Shown: piece after piece, positions 24,121 through 33,373 of the stretch
How positions within the stretch are numbered: the first letter of the stretch is position 1
How the letters are laid out: each line of letters begins with the position of its first letter
Source of the DNA: Fibrella forsythiae
GTDB lineage: Bacteria; Bacteroidota; Bacteroidia; Cytophagales; Spirosomataceae
NCBI RefSeq assembly: GCF_017353175.1
Contig: NZ_JAFMYW010000002.1
Location: 1,054,001-1,118,000 of the forward strand
Direction: 5' to 3'
DNA: 64,000 nucleotides
Made by a program: the position numbers and the translations under genes
The notes under the pieces: model-generated
Seen by the model: the letters and a program-made list of their open reading frames with translations, nothing else
Told to the model about the DNA's origin: nothing
Database searches by the model: none

Positions 24121-26829
24121 ATGTTGCCTGAATCATCCAACGATCTGTCATTGTCTGCGCTGTTAGACGTTCTGCCTGAGGCAATTGCCTGGCTGAAACC
24201 CGTTTATAACGCCGATAATGAACTGATCAACCTTCAGTTTGTGTATGTCAACGAGGTAATTCGTGCCCAGTCGAGAATCACGAACTATGCTATTGAGCCG
24301 GGCACGTTTTTTCTAGACGATACCGAGGTCAGGCCAGCCTACTTCCAGCAACACTTTTCGCTGCTGAGCCAAGTGCTTCAAACGGGCGTAACGCAAACCT
24401 ATACCCAGTTCAACGAACTCCTCAACGGCTGGTACACCATCACGCACCGGCTCATGGACGGTGGCGTGCTGAGTGTGGCCCGCAACGTATCGGAAGAAAT
24501 GCAGGCCGCCAAAGCATTGGAAGAACAGGCCAGCCTGACGCAGGCAATGCTGAATGGTTCGCAGGCAGGTGTGCTGTTGCTACAGGCTATCTACAACGTA
24601 CAGGAGCAGATCGATGATTTTCTGATCATTGCCGCCAATAAGCCCATGGGCGAAATCAGCAATTTTGATCCCAAGGCTATCATCGGGCAACCCATGGAAA
24701 GGGTATACCCCAATTACAGACAGAGTGAATTCTTCAGGCTCTATTGCCAAACATTTATTGACGGTGAACCCCGCCGGGCCGAATACTATTACGAAGATGC
24801 TATTCGCAAAGGGTGGTTCGAGGCGTCGATCAACAAGCAGGGCAATTACCTGGTTCTGACGGTTACCAAGACAACCGAAACTCACGAGTTCCATGCCACT
24901 GTGGAGCAGGCGGCCCGCAACCTGCAGTCGGTCATCGATCATTCGCAAACCGGCATTTTCGTCTTCAGCCCCGTTTTCGACCCACTGGGCGAGCAAATCA
25001 TCGATTTTCGGTTCAAAACTATTAATCGAATGGTGGCCGCGCTGGTGGGGCAAACTCCCGATGGGATCACGGGTCAGGTGGCTTCAGACTGGTTTATCAG
25101 CTACCGCGAGACGGGCCTCTTTGATAAATACCGGCATACGTACCTAACCGGCGAACCGCAGCGGTTTGATATTAACTACAACGTTGATGGGTTCGATGTC
25201 TGGTTCGATGTTCAGAGCGTGCGGGTAGACAATGATGTACTGGTCACCTTCACCGACTACACGCTCCTGAAGCACGCACAACAGACCCTTGAACAGCAAG
25301 CCAACCAGACCCGGAAACAAACTGAATTGCTCAACAGCGTGCTCGATGGCTCAGAGAGCGGCATCATGGCCTTTGAAGCCGTTCGTGATCCTGAACTGAA
25401 TACGATCGTCGATTTTCGGTTCGTAGTTGTCAACAAAGCCTGCGAATCGATTTTAGGTTTACCGATTGAGCCGTTGGTAGGGAAGAGCCTGTATGAAGTA
25501 TTCCCCGGAAACTGGGAAACCGGTTTGTTTGAATTGTATGCCCATACCACCGAAACGGGGCAACCCGGCCGGACGGAAGTTTATTACAATCATGATGGGC
25601 TGGATTTCTGGCTGACCATTTCAGCGCAGCAGCTAGGCGATGGTTTCGTGGTGACGTTCTCCGACATTTCGGCTCTGAAACGGGCTAACCGGGCCGTAGA
25701 AGATGCTGCTGGTGAGCTGATTACGGTTGTAGACACCTCACAGACCGGCATTTTTCTGTTTGAACCCATATTCGATAAACAGGGAACGGTTACTGATTTT
25801 CGGTTCAAACTGGCCAACAAGCAGTTGGGGACGTATATCAATAAAGATTCCAGAGAAATTACGGGTAAACTGGGTAGCCAGCTTTTTCCCGATTACGTGT
25901 CGAACGGGCTTTTTGAGCGCTATCGGGCAACGTACCTGACCGGCCAGAATCAGCGGTTCGATTTTCACTACGATGATGGTGGCATCGACGCCTGGCTGGA
26001 TATAATGGTGACGAAAATGGAAGGGGGGATATTGGTAACGTTTACCGATTACACGGCTCTGAAACAACTCCAGCACCAACTCGAGAATACGATTGCCGAC
26101 CTGAAACGAACAAATGATAACCTGGAACAGTTTGCCTACGTAGCCAGCCACGATTTGCAGGAACCGCTGCGCAAGATCCGGTCGTTTGGGGATGTGCTGA
26201 AAGGGAGTTTCGGCCATCAGCTGAATGACGAAGGGACCGGGTTGATCGATAGAATGCAGACCGCTGCCAACCGAATGTCGGGCCTGATTCGCGATTTGCT
26301 GGCGTATTCGCGGCTGGCTTCGCGTAAGGAGAACCTGGAAGCGATCTCATTGCAAACGGTGTTGTCGCGGGTGCTCGACGACCTTGATTTGTCGATCCTG
26401 GAAACCGGCGCCGTTATACATGCCGGTCCCTTGCCTACCGTATGTGGTGATGATTTTCAGCTCCGGCAGTTACTGCAGAACCTGTTATCGAATGCCCTGA
26501 AATTCCGGCCGGAGGGTAGCTCCCCGGTAGTACACATACAGAGTGAACGAGTGCCCGCAGCTACACTCCCTGCCGACGTAAAACCTCTTCAACAGGCCGA
26601 CTACTACGAGCGTATCGAGCTATCAGACAACGGAATAGGCTTTGAGCAAAAGTATGTAGATCGAATTTTTCAGGTCTTTCAACGGTTGCATGGACGTAGC
26701 AAATACGAAGGTACAGGCATTGGACTGGCCATCGTACAGAAGGTGGTTGAGAACCACGGCGGTGCCATTGTAGCCACCAGCGAACCTGGAAAAGGAGCCA
26801 CATTCACTATTTATCTGCCAGCCATCTAG
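24121..26829 (+). CDS. multi-PAS sensor histidine kinase
   Basis: The product has 902 residues and no transmembrane segment, so it is a cytoplasmic sensor. Five PAS domains follow one another (about 15-125, 145-255, 270-390, 400-525, 535-645). PAS 3 and 5 are clearly related copies (HSQTGIFVFSPVFDPLGEQ and TSQTGIFLFEPIFDKQG). The dimerisation domain has the phospho-accepting His in FAYVASHDLQEPLRKI (about 677). The ATPase part has LLQNLLSNALKF, LSDNGIGF and GTGIGLAIVQKVVENHGG. No response regulator is adjacent; it is an orphan kinase divergent from the amylase. The signal is unknown. Confidence 0.92.
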   Translation: MLPESSNDLSLSALLDVLPEAIAWLKPVYNADNELINLQFVYVNEVIRAQSRITNYAIEPGTFFLDDTEVRPAYFQQHFSLLSQVLQTGVTQTYTQFNELLNGWYTITHRLMDGGVLSVARNVSEEMQAAKALEEQASLTQAMLNGSQAGVLLLQAIYNVQEQIDDFLIIAANKPMGEISNFDPKAIIGQPMERVYPNYRQSEFFRLYCQTFIDGEPRRAEYYYEDAIRKGWFEASINKQGNYLVLTVTKTTETHEFHATVEQAARNLQSVIDHSQTGIFVFSPVFDPLGEQIIDFRFKTINRMVAALVGQTPDGITGQVASDWFISYRETGLFDKYRHTYLTGEPQRFDINYNVDGFDVWFDVQSVRVDNDVLVTFTDYTLLKHAQQTLEQQANQTRKQTELLNSVLDGSESGIMAFEAVRDPELNTIVDFRFVVVNKACESILGLPIEPLVGKSLYEVFPGNWETGLFELYAHTTETGQPGRTEVYYNHDGLDFWLTISAQQLGDGFVVTFSDISALKRANRAVEDAAGELITVVDTSQTGIFLFEPIFDKQGTVTDFRFKLANKQLGTYINKDSREITGKLGSQLFPDYVSNGLFERYRATYLTGQNQRFDFHYDDGGIDAWLDIMVTKMEGGILVTFTDYTALKQLQHQLENTIADLKRTNDNLEQFAYVASHDLQEPLRKIRSFGDVLKGSFGHQLNDEGTGLIDRMQTAANRMSGLIRDLLAYSRLASRKENLEAISLQTVLSRVLDDLDLSILETGAVIHAGPLPTVCGDDFQLRQLLQNLLSNALKFRPEGSSPVVHIQSERVPAATLPADVKPLQQADYYERIELSDNGIGFEQKYVDRIFQVFQRLHGRSKYEGTGIGLAIVQKVVENHGGAIVATSEPGKGATFTIYLPAI

Positions 26830-26919
26830 CCGGTGAAATGGCCAGCATATTGGCGCATCTCCCGCGATCAGGTTAGCCGGTGAGGTAGGTTTTCCGCCCT
26901 CGTCCCGTTATCTTTGAGT

Positions 26920-28836
26920 ATGGATAATTTTGTGGTTTCGGCCCGGAAATACCGCCCCGCCACCTTTGACACCGTCGTTGGTCAGGGGCACATTACCACT
27001 ACCCTCAAGAACGCAATCAGGACCAACCAGTTGGCGTCGGCGTTCCTGTTTTGCGGGCCACGTGGCGTGGGTAAAACCACCTGTGCCCGTATCCTGGCAA
27101 AGACAATCAATTGCACCAATCTAACGCCCGACGCAGAGGCCTGCGATCAGTGTGAGTCGTGCGTTAGTTTTAACCAAAATGCATCGTTCAATATTCATGA
27201 GCTCGATGCCGCCTCCAATAACTCGGTTGATGATATCCGGAACCTGATCGATCAGGTACGTTACCCGCCGCAGTCGGGAAAATACAAGATCTATATTATC
27301 GATGAGGTGCACATGCTCTCAGCGGCGGCCTTCAATGCATTTCTGAAAACGCTGGAGGAACCGCCTGTCTACGCCATTTTTATTCTGGCAACGACCGAGA
27401 AACACAAGATTCTGCCCACGATTCTGTCGCGTTGCCAGATCTTCGACTTCAACCGGATCAAAACGGCCGATATGGCGGCTCATCTGGCCAGTATTGCCAC
27501 TAAAGAAGGTGTAACTGCCGATGGTGAATCGCTGGAACTGATTGCCCAAAAGGCCGATGGTGGCCTGCGCGATGCCCTGTCGATGTTCGATCTGAACGTT
27601 ACCTTCTCGACCGACCGAACGCTGCGCTACCGGGAAGTGCTTGATAACCTGCATATTCTCGATTACGACTACTATTTCCGCCTGACCGATCTGCTGCTGC
27701 TGGGTAATCTACCACAGACGCTGCTGGTACTTGACGAGATTCTGCGAAAAGGATTCGATGCCCATCAGTTCGTGGTGGGACTGAATCGTCATTTTCGTGA
27801 TCTGCTGGTTTGCAAAGACGCAGCCACCGTACAATTGCTTCAGGTAACAGAGCGGGTGCAGATGTTGTACCTGGCTCAGGCAGCACAGGCACCAATGTCT
27901 TTTCTCCTGTCTGGATTAAGCATCGGCGGGCAGTGCGACATGAACTTCAAGCAGGCCAAAGATCAGCGGCTACACGTTGAACTGTGCCTGATGAAACTGG
28001 CCAGCCTCCGCGATCTGTTGAATTGGGAAGCCATGCCCGAGCCAGCGGCCACGAGCCGATCATCGGCTATTGCGCCGGCTACCAACGGAATTGCCATCAG
28101 CACAGAGAACGGTGCTGAAAAAAAAAACGGCCACTCCCAGCCTGACAGTGCCCAACCCGGTAACGCTGTAGTAGAAACGCCCGAAATTGCTACAAACGTA
28201 CCTGATAGTAACGTACCTGAACCAGCTACTGCCACATCAGCTACAGCCGAAACGCCGCCCTTCACCAGTGAACCCGTTGGGAATTATCAGGCTGCTGCCC
28301 GGCCGGCGGCGTCACGCCCGGCCATCCCGCCGCTGCCGCCGCGTACTGCTGCACCGGCCACAGGTACACCGCTTCCGGCCACCAGTCGGTTACGATCAAC
28401 CGTTGGCATTGGCGCGAAACCACAGGTCGTTGAAGCAGAAGTGACCGTTGTTACCGGCGAGCGGCCCAGTCAGCCTTTCACGGTTATTGCCCTTCAGGCT
28501 GCCTGGCAAACGTTTGCGGTGCAGCGCCGCCAGCAGACAGATAATGCTACCGAGCAGATTATTCTGAATCGGGATTTTACGCTCGATAGCTATACCATCA
28601 GCCTCAATCTGGACAACCACATTCAGGCAGACCTGTTCGTCAGTATGCTGCCAGAGCTGCTGGCACATTTACGGCAGAGCCTGCAAAACTGGCAGATTCA
28701 GATCGAGCACGCCGTGGTGATGGCCGAGGTTAAAAAGATGATTTATTCGCCGCAGGATAAATTCAATTACCTCGCCGAAAAGAATCCTGCCCTGCATAAA
28801 CTCCGACAGGCCCTGGGGATGGAGGTCGATTATTAA
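26920..28836 (+). CDS. dnaX: DNA polymerase III subunit gamma/tau
   Basis: The product has 638 residues from the ATG at 26920 (a TTG two codons before is ignored). It is the clamp-loader ATPase of the replisome. VSARKYRPATFDTVVGQ is followed by the Walker A CGPRGVGKTTCARILAKTINC, the zinc-binding cysteines (CTNL...CDQCESC), the Walker B region IDEVHMLSAAAFNAFLKTLEEPP and the sensor 1 and arginine-finger region ILATTEKHKILPTILSRCQ. Residues about 375-520 are a low-complexity Ala/Pro/Thr linker. A tau-like C-terminal domain follows (FAVQRRQQ... to MEVDY). Two copies of AACGTACCT lie in the linker (28195 and 28210). Confidence 0.95.
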   Translation: MDNFVVSARKYRPATFDTVVGQGHITTTLKNAIRTNQLASAFLFCGPRGVGKTTCARILAKTINCTNLTPDAEACDQCESCVSFNQNASFNIHELDAASNNSVDDIRNLIDQVRYPPQSGKYKIYIIDEVHMLSAAAFNAFLKTLEEPPVYAIFILATTEKHKILPTILSRCQIFDFNRIKTADMAAHLASIATKEGVTADGESLELIAQKADGGLRDALSMFDLNVTFSTDRTLRYREVLDNLHILDYDYYFRLTDLLLLGNLPQTLLVLDEILRKGFDAHQFVVGLNRHFRDLLVCKDAATVQLLQVTERVQMLYLAQAAQAPMSFLLSGLSIGGQCDMNFKQAKDQRLHVELCLMKLASLRDLLNWEAMPEPAATSRSSAIAPATNGIAISTENGAEKKNGHSQPDSAQPGNAVVETPEIATNVPDSNVPEPATATSATAETPPFTSEPVGNYQAAARPAASRPAIPPLPPRTAAPATGTPLPATSRLRSTVGIGAKPQVVEAEVTVVTGERPSQPFTVIALQAAWQTFAVQRRQQTDNATEQIILNRDFTLDSYTISLNLDNHIQADLFVSMLPELLAHLRQSLQNWQIQIEHAVVMAEVKKMIYSPQDKFNYLAEKNPALHKLRQALGMEVDY

Positions 28837-28872
28837 CGAATGGCCATCAACTACTCAATGACCATTCGTTAA
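28833..28872. terminator. 11-bp hairpin over the dnaX stop
   Basis: TTAACGAATGG (28833-28843) and CCATTCGTTAA (28862-28872) pair perfectly around an 18-base loop. The left arm includes the dnaX TAA, and the right arm ends 5 bp before the stop of the convergent gene. Confidence 0.65.
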
Positions 28873-28877
28873 AACAC

Positions 28878-30398
28878 CTACACCATGTTCACCGCGGCCT
28901 CTACACCGTTTGTCAGCATGGTGTTCAGGTACGTTGTCACTTGCTCCGTGAAGCCGGGTAGTGCGGTCAGGTCGGTTTGCCAAAGCGCTTTATCGGCTAA
29001 CACCGCCTGAACGAACGTTGTTACCGACTCGCTGTCGCCAGCTTTTACGGTCTGCCACTTGTCGTAGAAGTAAGCTGCCTGCGCATCGCGGATAGGATAG
29101 ACCAGTTCGCCACCGGGCACAAGAATTTCGCCCACAAACTCACCTTCGTCAGTCTGCCTGCTGGCGCGCATAAAGAGCAGAAAAGCCGCAAAGCAAAGCG
29201 CCATACGGGCAGGTACAGCCCCGGTAGATGCGGCCAGGCGCTGCATGGTAGGTACGTTACGCACCTGCATTTTGGCCGATTGCTGGAGAGTGATATTCAG
29301 CAGAAAATGCTCGTTGAACGGATTTTTGAAGCGGTCGATCACTTCCTGAGCAAACTGATTGACAGCCGCCTCACCATCATCGCCCGCCAGATCGGTTGGT
29401 ACGCTGGGAGCAATGTCTTCCAGCATGAGCCTGGCAACGAGCGGACCCATCAATGGGTGCTTCATCGACTCGTCGACCGTTACATTGCCCAGCAGGTAGC
29501 TGAGCGGGGTCATAAACGTATGGGTACCGTTGAGCAACCGGAGTTTTCGCTCCCGGTAGAAGCTGATGTCTTCGTCGATGACCAGGTGCGTTGGGCTGAC
29601 GTCGGCAAAGGAAAGCACCTTACGAACCCGATCATCACCTTCGATGGCCCAGAAATAATAGGGTTCGGTGGCCGTTAACAACGAATCGGTGTACCCAGCC
29701 TGCTGTTCGAAACGGGCGGTAGCTTCTTCGTCGGGTTTGCCGGTCACGATCCGATCGACCAGTGAATTGCAGAAACGGACGTGAAATTTCAGCCATTTCA
29801 TGAACAGCTTACCCAATTCATTGTGCTGCGCGGTGCGTTCAACGGCATCGCGGAGGCGAAGGCCATTGTCGGGAAGTAACTCCGTAGGAACAACAACCAG
29901 ACCCATTTTCCGAGAGCCACCCGCCCCCTTGAAACGCTCGTAAAGGAACGCCGTCAGCTTGGCCGGGAACGACTTTGGTGGGCTTTGGAAGATGCTTTCT
30001 TCTACATACTGAAGGCCAACTTCGGTGGTGTTGGAGACAACGACCTGAAGCGACGGTTTGCGGGCCAGCGCCAGAACATCGTCCCACTGCGTCTGGGCAG
30101 CCAGCACCCGACTAATGGCCGTAACAACGGTTTGTTCTTCAATGGTCTCCCCATTCTGTACACCACGTACCCAAACGGAATACCGGTTTTCCTGCTGGGC
30201 GAACTCACTCACATCATTGCCGGTCGATTTGACAACGACGACAGACCCATTGAACGTGTTTTGTTTGTTGGCTTTGTCGATCAGAAAATCGACCAGACCA
30301 CGCAGTAATACGCCGGTGCCAAATTGAAGAACGCGCTCAGGAAGTGCGGCGGTTGGTGTTCCGATCGCAGAGATGACAGGTGATGGGGATTGGTTCAT
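28878..30398 (-). CDS. uxaB: tagaturonate reductase (altronate oxidoreductase)
   Basis: The product has 506 residues of the mannitol dehydrogenase superfamily. It interconverts tagaturonate and altronate with NAD(H), in galacturonate breakdown. The N-terminal Rossmann part starts at VLQFGTGVLLRGLVDF, with VVVVKSTGNDVSEFAQQENRYSVW after it. The C-terminal helical domain has the family active-site motifs FCNSLVDRIVTGKP and LLNGTHTFMTPLSYLLGN. The 130-bp gap to the hexuronate transporter upstream on the same strand supports an operon. The rest of the pathway (uxaA, uxaC, kdgK) is not in the window. Confidence 0.88.
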   Translation of the reverse strand: MNQSPSPVISAIGTPTAALPERVLQFGTGVLLRGLVDFLIDKANKQNTFNGSVVVVKSTGNDVSEFAQQENRYSVWVRGVQNGETIEEQTVVTAISRVLAAQTQWDDVLALARKPSLQVVVSNTTEVGLQYVEESIFQSPPKSFPAKLTAFLYERFKGAGGSRKMGLVVVPTELLPDNGLRLRDAVERTAQHNELGKLFMKWLKFHVRFCNSLVDRIVTGKPDEEATARFEQQAGYTDSLLTATEPYYFWAIEGDDRVRKVLSFADVSPTHLVIDEDISFYRERKLRLLNGTHTFMTPLSYLLGNVTVDESMKHPLMGPLVARLMLEDIAPSVPTDLAGDDGEAAVNQFAQEVIDRFKNPFNEHFLLNITLQQSAKMQVRNVPTMQRLAASTGAVPARMALCFAAFLLFMRASRQTDEGEFVGEILVPGGELVYPIRDAQAAYFYDKWQTVKAGDSESVTTFVQAVLADKALWQTDLTALPGFTEQVTTYLNTMLTNGVEAAVNMV

Positions 30399-30529
30399 GG
30401 GACAAAATAAGGGGCAACAGCCACGTCTGGATAATGTAGCTGCTATTTCTGAGTAAAAATAAGCCTACGGCGCATACCAGCGTATATATCACGCTGATTC
30501 GTAGTGAATTGATCGGATTAAGGCCTGAA

Positions 30530-31876
30530 TCAACGGGCCAGGGTAAAATCTGGTGCCAACTCGTCGGCCGTAACGGGTTCAAGGCGGGGCAGCACCAGAT
30601 GAATTAGCAGCAAGGCCAGCAGGTAAGCGCAACCGGCCATAATGAATAACGGTTGATAACCGAGTGTGTTAATGATATCGCCTGAGTACCGGGCCAGTAA
30701 AATGCCGCCTACTGCGCCAAACATACTGCCAATGCTGGTAACGGTGGCGGTCACGTTTTTTGGAAACAGGTCTGAAGCGAACGTGTACATGTTGGCCGCC
30801 CAGCCCTGATGCGCCGCCGTAGCCAGTGAAATCAGGGCAATAGCCACCACCAGACTATTGGTTTTGGCGGCATACATGATGGGTACCACGCAGAGCGCAC
30901 AGATCAGCATGGTTGTTTTCCGCGCCTTATTGGCCGACCACCCTGAGTTCATGAGCTGTGTGCTGAGCCAGCCAAAGAAGATACTGCCTGCGTCAGAAAC
31001 AACGTAGATGATCAGGAAGGGAACACCAAACGATTTAAGGTCGAGCTTTTGGTCAAGTGCATCGTTGGAATTGAAAAAATCGGGTAACCAGGCCATGTAG
31101 AACCACCAGATTGGATCGGCCAGAAATTTGCCGATAGCGTATGCCCAGGTCTGCTTATAGGAAAGCAGGCGCAACCATGACACACGCAGTGGTGGTTCGC
31201 TGGTATCGTCGCTACGGATATAGGCTAATTCTGCCGGGCTCAGGCGGCGGTTTCGGTGTGGTTTTGTGTAGGTAAACCACCAGAGAATCAGCAAGCCAAA
31301 CCCTAATATCCCCGTCACCAGAAACGAGCTGCGCCAGCCAAAATTCAGAATGAGATAGGGCACCAGCAGGGCTGTGAGAATGATGCCAACGTTGGTGCCG
31401 GCGTTGAAAATACCGTTGGCATATGAGCGCTCGCGGCGCGGAAACCACTCTGACACCGTCTTGATAGCTGCCGGAAAATTGGCGGCTTCGCCCAAACCAA
31501 GGGTAATGCGGGCGAGGGTTAACCCGGATAAATTCTGCACAAACGACGTACCCACGGCCGCCAGGCTCCAGACAATGATGCTTAATGAGAAACCCCGCTT
31601 GGTGCCAATCCGGTCGATCAGCCAGCCAACCAGCAGAAAGCCAATGGCGTAGGCAAACTTGAATGCCGAGTCGACTTTACTGTATTCAACCCTGAACTGA
31701 TCAATGCGCTCCTGAGTCAGAATGTCTGTTACTGCCATGCCGAGCATTTCCTTGCGGAAAAGCTCATCCGTCATGGTAAAGGATAACACCTGCCGGTCAA
31801 TATAATTAATGGTTGTTGCCACAAAAAGCAGCGCAACCATACGCCAGCGAAATGTGCCGGGAGAAGTAAGATTCAT
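30530..31876 (-). CDS. MFS hexuronate transporter (ExuT-like)
   Basis: The product has 448 residues from MNLTSPGTFRWRMV; the open frame runs upstream to 32080, but the first 68 residues are not transporter-like and overlap the next gene. There are about 12 membrane helices. The first carries FVATTINYIDRQVLSFTM, as in the anion:cation symporter group that includes ExuT. GLGEAANFPAAIKTVSEWFPRRERSYANGIFNAGTNVG is strongly typical for hexuronate and glucarate carriers. It lies just upstream of uxaB in the same direction, which supports galacturonate or glucuronate uptake. Confidence 0.88.
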   Translation of the reverse strand: MNLTSPGTFRWRMVALLFVATTINYIDRQVLSFTMTDELFRKEMLGMAVTDILTQERIDQFRVEYSKVDSAFKFAYAIGFLLVGWLIDRIGTKRGFSLSIIVWSLAAVGTSFVQNLSGLTLARITLGLGEAANFPAAIKTVSEWFPRRERSYANGIFNAGTNVGIILTALLVPYLILNFGWRSSFLVTGILGFGLLILWWFTYTKPHRNRRLSPAELAYIRSDDTSEPPLRVSWLRLLSYKQTWAYAIGKFLADPIWWFYMAWLPDFFNSNDALDQKLDLKSFGVPFLIIYVVSDAGSIFFGWLSTQLMNSGWSANKARKTTMLICALCVVPIMYAAKTNSLVVAIALISLATAAHQGWAANMYTFASDLFPKNVTATVTSIGSMFGAVGGILLARYSGDIINTLGYQPLFIMAGCAYLLALLLIHLVLPRLEPVTADELAPDFTLAR

Positions 31877-31947
31877 GCGGTCGAAAGCACAAAACGAGTT
31901 GAATTTACCCTCAACCCAAAGGTGACTTTGGGCGATAACTGGCGGCG

Positions 31948-33288
31948 TTAAGGTTCTGGTACGTACCAGAACGGAATGGCAATAATATCGTCGGGAGCGG
32001 GTTGTCCGGGGCGCTGGATCCCTACCCGAAGCAGATTCCGGCCTTTGATGAGGTTGCCCGGTACCAGTACCGTTTGCCAACCGCGCTGCTGCATTGTTCC
32101 AGCCTGCGCAAAAAGCAGTTCTGGCTGGGTAAATACCGAATCATTAACCGTTAGCCTGACAAGTTTGTTGATCTGCTGATTACTCCAGGAGGCATACTGG
32201 CGGCGCACTTCCTGCCTCGATAGCGAATCGGGCCAGACGGGCTTCGGTGCTACGCGGGTTAGCAGTGTGTCGAGGGCTTTCGGGTAAGCGATGAAAAGCC
32301 GTATGTAGGGTTCGCGGATCACATCGGCCTGAATAGAGGCTACGTCTATAAGCGCACCCTCGGGCCGTTGATTGTCGTATGCGTCAGGATCTACAAACAA
32401 GCTGTCTACCCGGGCCGAGTACAGGTGGCGGCTGTTTAAAAACGAACTTCGCCGGTTGCCCCGCGACTGGTCTACTGCGTATTCGACAAAAAACACCACA
32501 CCAAACACGGTCATAAAAATCGCAAAGGTGCGGGTAAAGCGCTGCTTTGGTATGTGACTGTAGAATGTGTTTGTGATGTACGACGAAGGCCGGTGGATAC
32601 CCAAAAACAGTAGTTGGAAGGATTTCGTCAACCGGTAGTGCATTTTTTCACCTGCAGGGTGTTCTCGTACTTTTTTCAGGCTCAGCACGATCAGCGCGAT
32701 GTAAAAACAAATAACCAGCACACCAGCCCCGATCTTGACGCCCTGCCAAACCTGCGCCGATACGTTTGGCTGAATGAGCATGTACGCTACTAAGCTCAGC
32801 AGATAGAATATGAAGATTATAAACAGAAAAAACACAAACTGAAAAGCAAGGGCAAACACAATGTTGCACCGCTTGTCGAGCCAGAGAATGTAGCGATCGA
32901 GCGGGCCCAGCTCTTCGGCCATCCGTTGCTGGGCAAAAGGAGTCGAGAACGGGATGCGGTCGTAATGGATTCCCGACGGATAAACGGCAAGCAGCCCCAC
33001 CAGCCCTACCCAAAACGCCCGCATGACGAAGTTGGCCAGGAAAGCGACAAACAATACGTAAAACGTAGCTCGTATCAAGCTGTATGACAGCGATATAAGC
33101 ACTTGGGGTATTCCCTCCGTATTGAGCAGAAAATTGTGCTGCAGGTAACCGTAGGCCGAATCGAGCAGGTCGGGCAGTTGCAGGATGGCAAACATGGCAA
33201 CGCCCGAAATGGCCAGTTCGAGATTCCAGCTCTGGGCGGTTAATTCCCGTAGTTTTTCCTGTTCGTCGGGTTCTAAAGCTGGTGTCAT
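31948..33288 (-). CDS. polytopic membrane protein with C-terminal soluble domain
   Basis: The product has 446 residues. I do not recognise the family. The N-terminal 270 residues hold six or so transmembrane helices in three blocks (AISGVAMFAILQLPDLL, FYVLFVAFLANFVMRAFWVGLVGLLAVY, ALAFQFVFFLFIIFIFYLLSLVAYML, and VLVICFYIALIVL). One further helix (TFAIFMTVFGVVFFVEYAV) is followed by a soluble C-terminal domain of about 180 residues that includes strand-like parts (TVLVPGNLIKGRNLLRVGIQ). It ends with FWYVPEP. A perfect palindrome of the GGTACGTACC type covers its last codons. It follows a terminator, so it may have its own promoter. Confidence 0.7.
   Translation of the reverse strand: MTPALEPDEQEKLRELTAQSWNLELAISGVAMFAILQLPDLLDSAYGYLQHNFLLNTEGIPQVLISLSYSLIRATFYVLFVAFLANFVMRAFWVGLVGLLAVYPSGIHYDRIPFSTPFAQQRMAEELGPLDRYILWLDKRCNIVFALAFQFVFFLFIIFIFYLLSLVAYMLIQPNVSAQVWQGVKIGAGVLVICFYIALIVLSLKKVREHPAGEKMHYRLTKSFQLLFLGIHRPSSYITNTFYSHIPKQRFTRTFAIFMTVFGVVFFVEYAVDQSRGNRRSSFLNSRHLYSARVDSLFVDPDAYDNQRPEGALIDVASIQADVIREPYIRLFIAYPKALDTLLTRVAPKPVWPDSLSRQEVRRQYASWSNQQINKLVRLTVNDSVFTQPELLFAQAGTMQQRGWQTVLVPGNLIKGRNLLRVGIQRPGQPAPDDIIAIPFWYVPEP
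31953..31972. repeat. 20-bp perfect palindrome inside a gene end
   Basis: GTTCTGGTACGTACCAGAAC is fully self-complementary and built around the dispersed GGTACGT core. It spans the last codons of the membrane-protein gene (stop at 31948-31950). Confidence 0.75.
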
Positions 33289-33319
33289 AGGATGGTATAA
33301 AGCCGAGTAGTTAAGAGTT

Positions 33320-33361
33320 GTAGTAGGCAGTCGGCGAGTTCTTCCACCGACTGCCTACTAC
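33320..33361 (-). terminator. 15-bp perfect hairpin after amidohydrolase
   Basis: GTAGTAGGCAGTCGG (33320-33334) and its complement (33347-33361) enclose a 12-base loop. It lies 12 bp after the amidohydrolase stop on the minus strand and before the membrane-protein gene. Confidence 0.75.
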
Positions 33362-33373
33362 GTATTAAATGCG

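Noticed and set aside
31877-32081. Extended N-terminus of the MFS transporter (68 residues)
   Set aside because: The extension is Arg/Pro/Thr-rich, overlaps the neighbouring gene and does not resemble transporter sequence; ATG at 31876 fits the family start.
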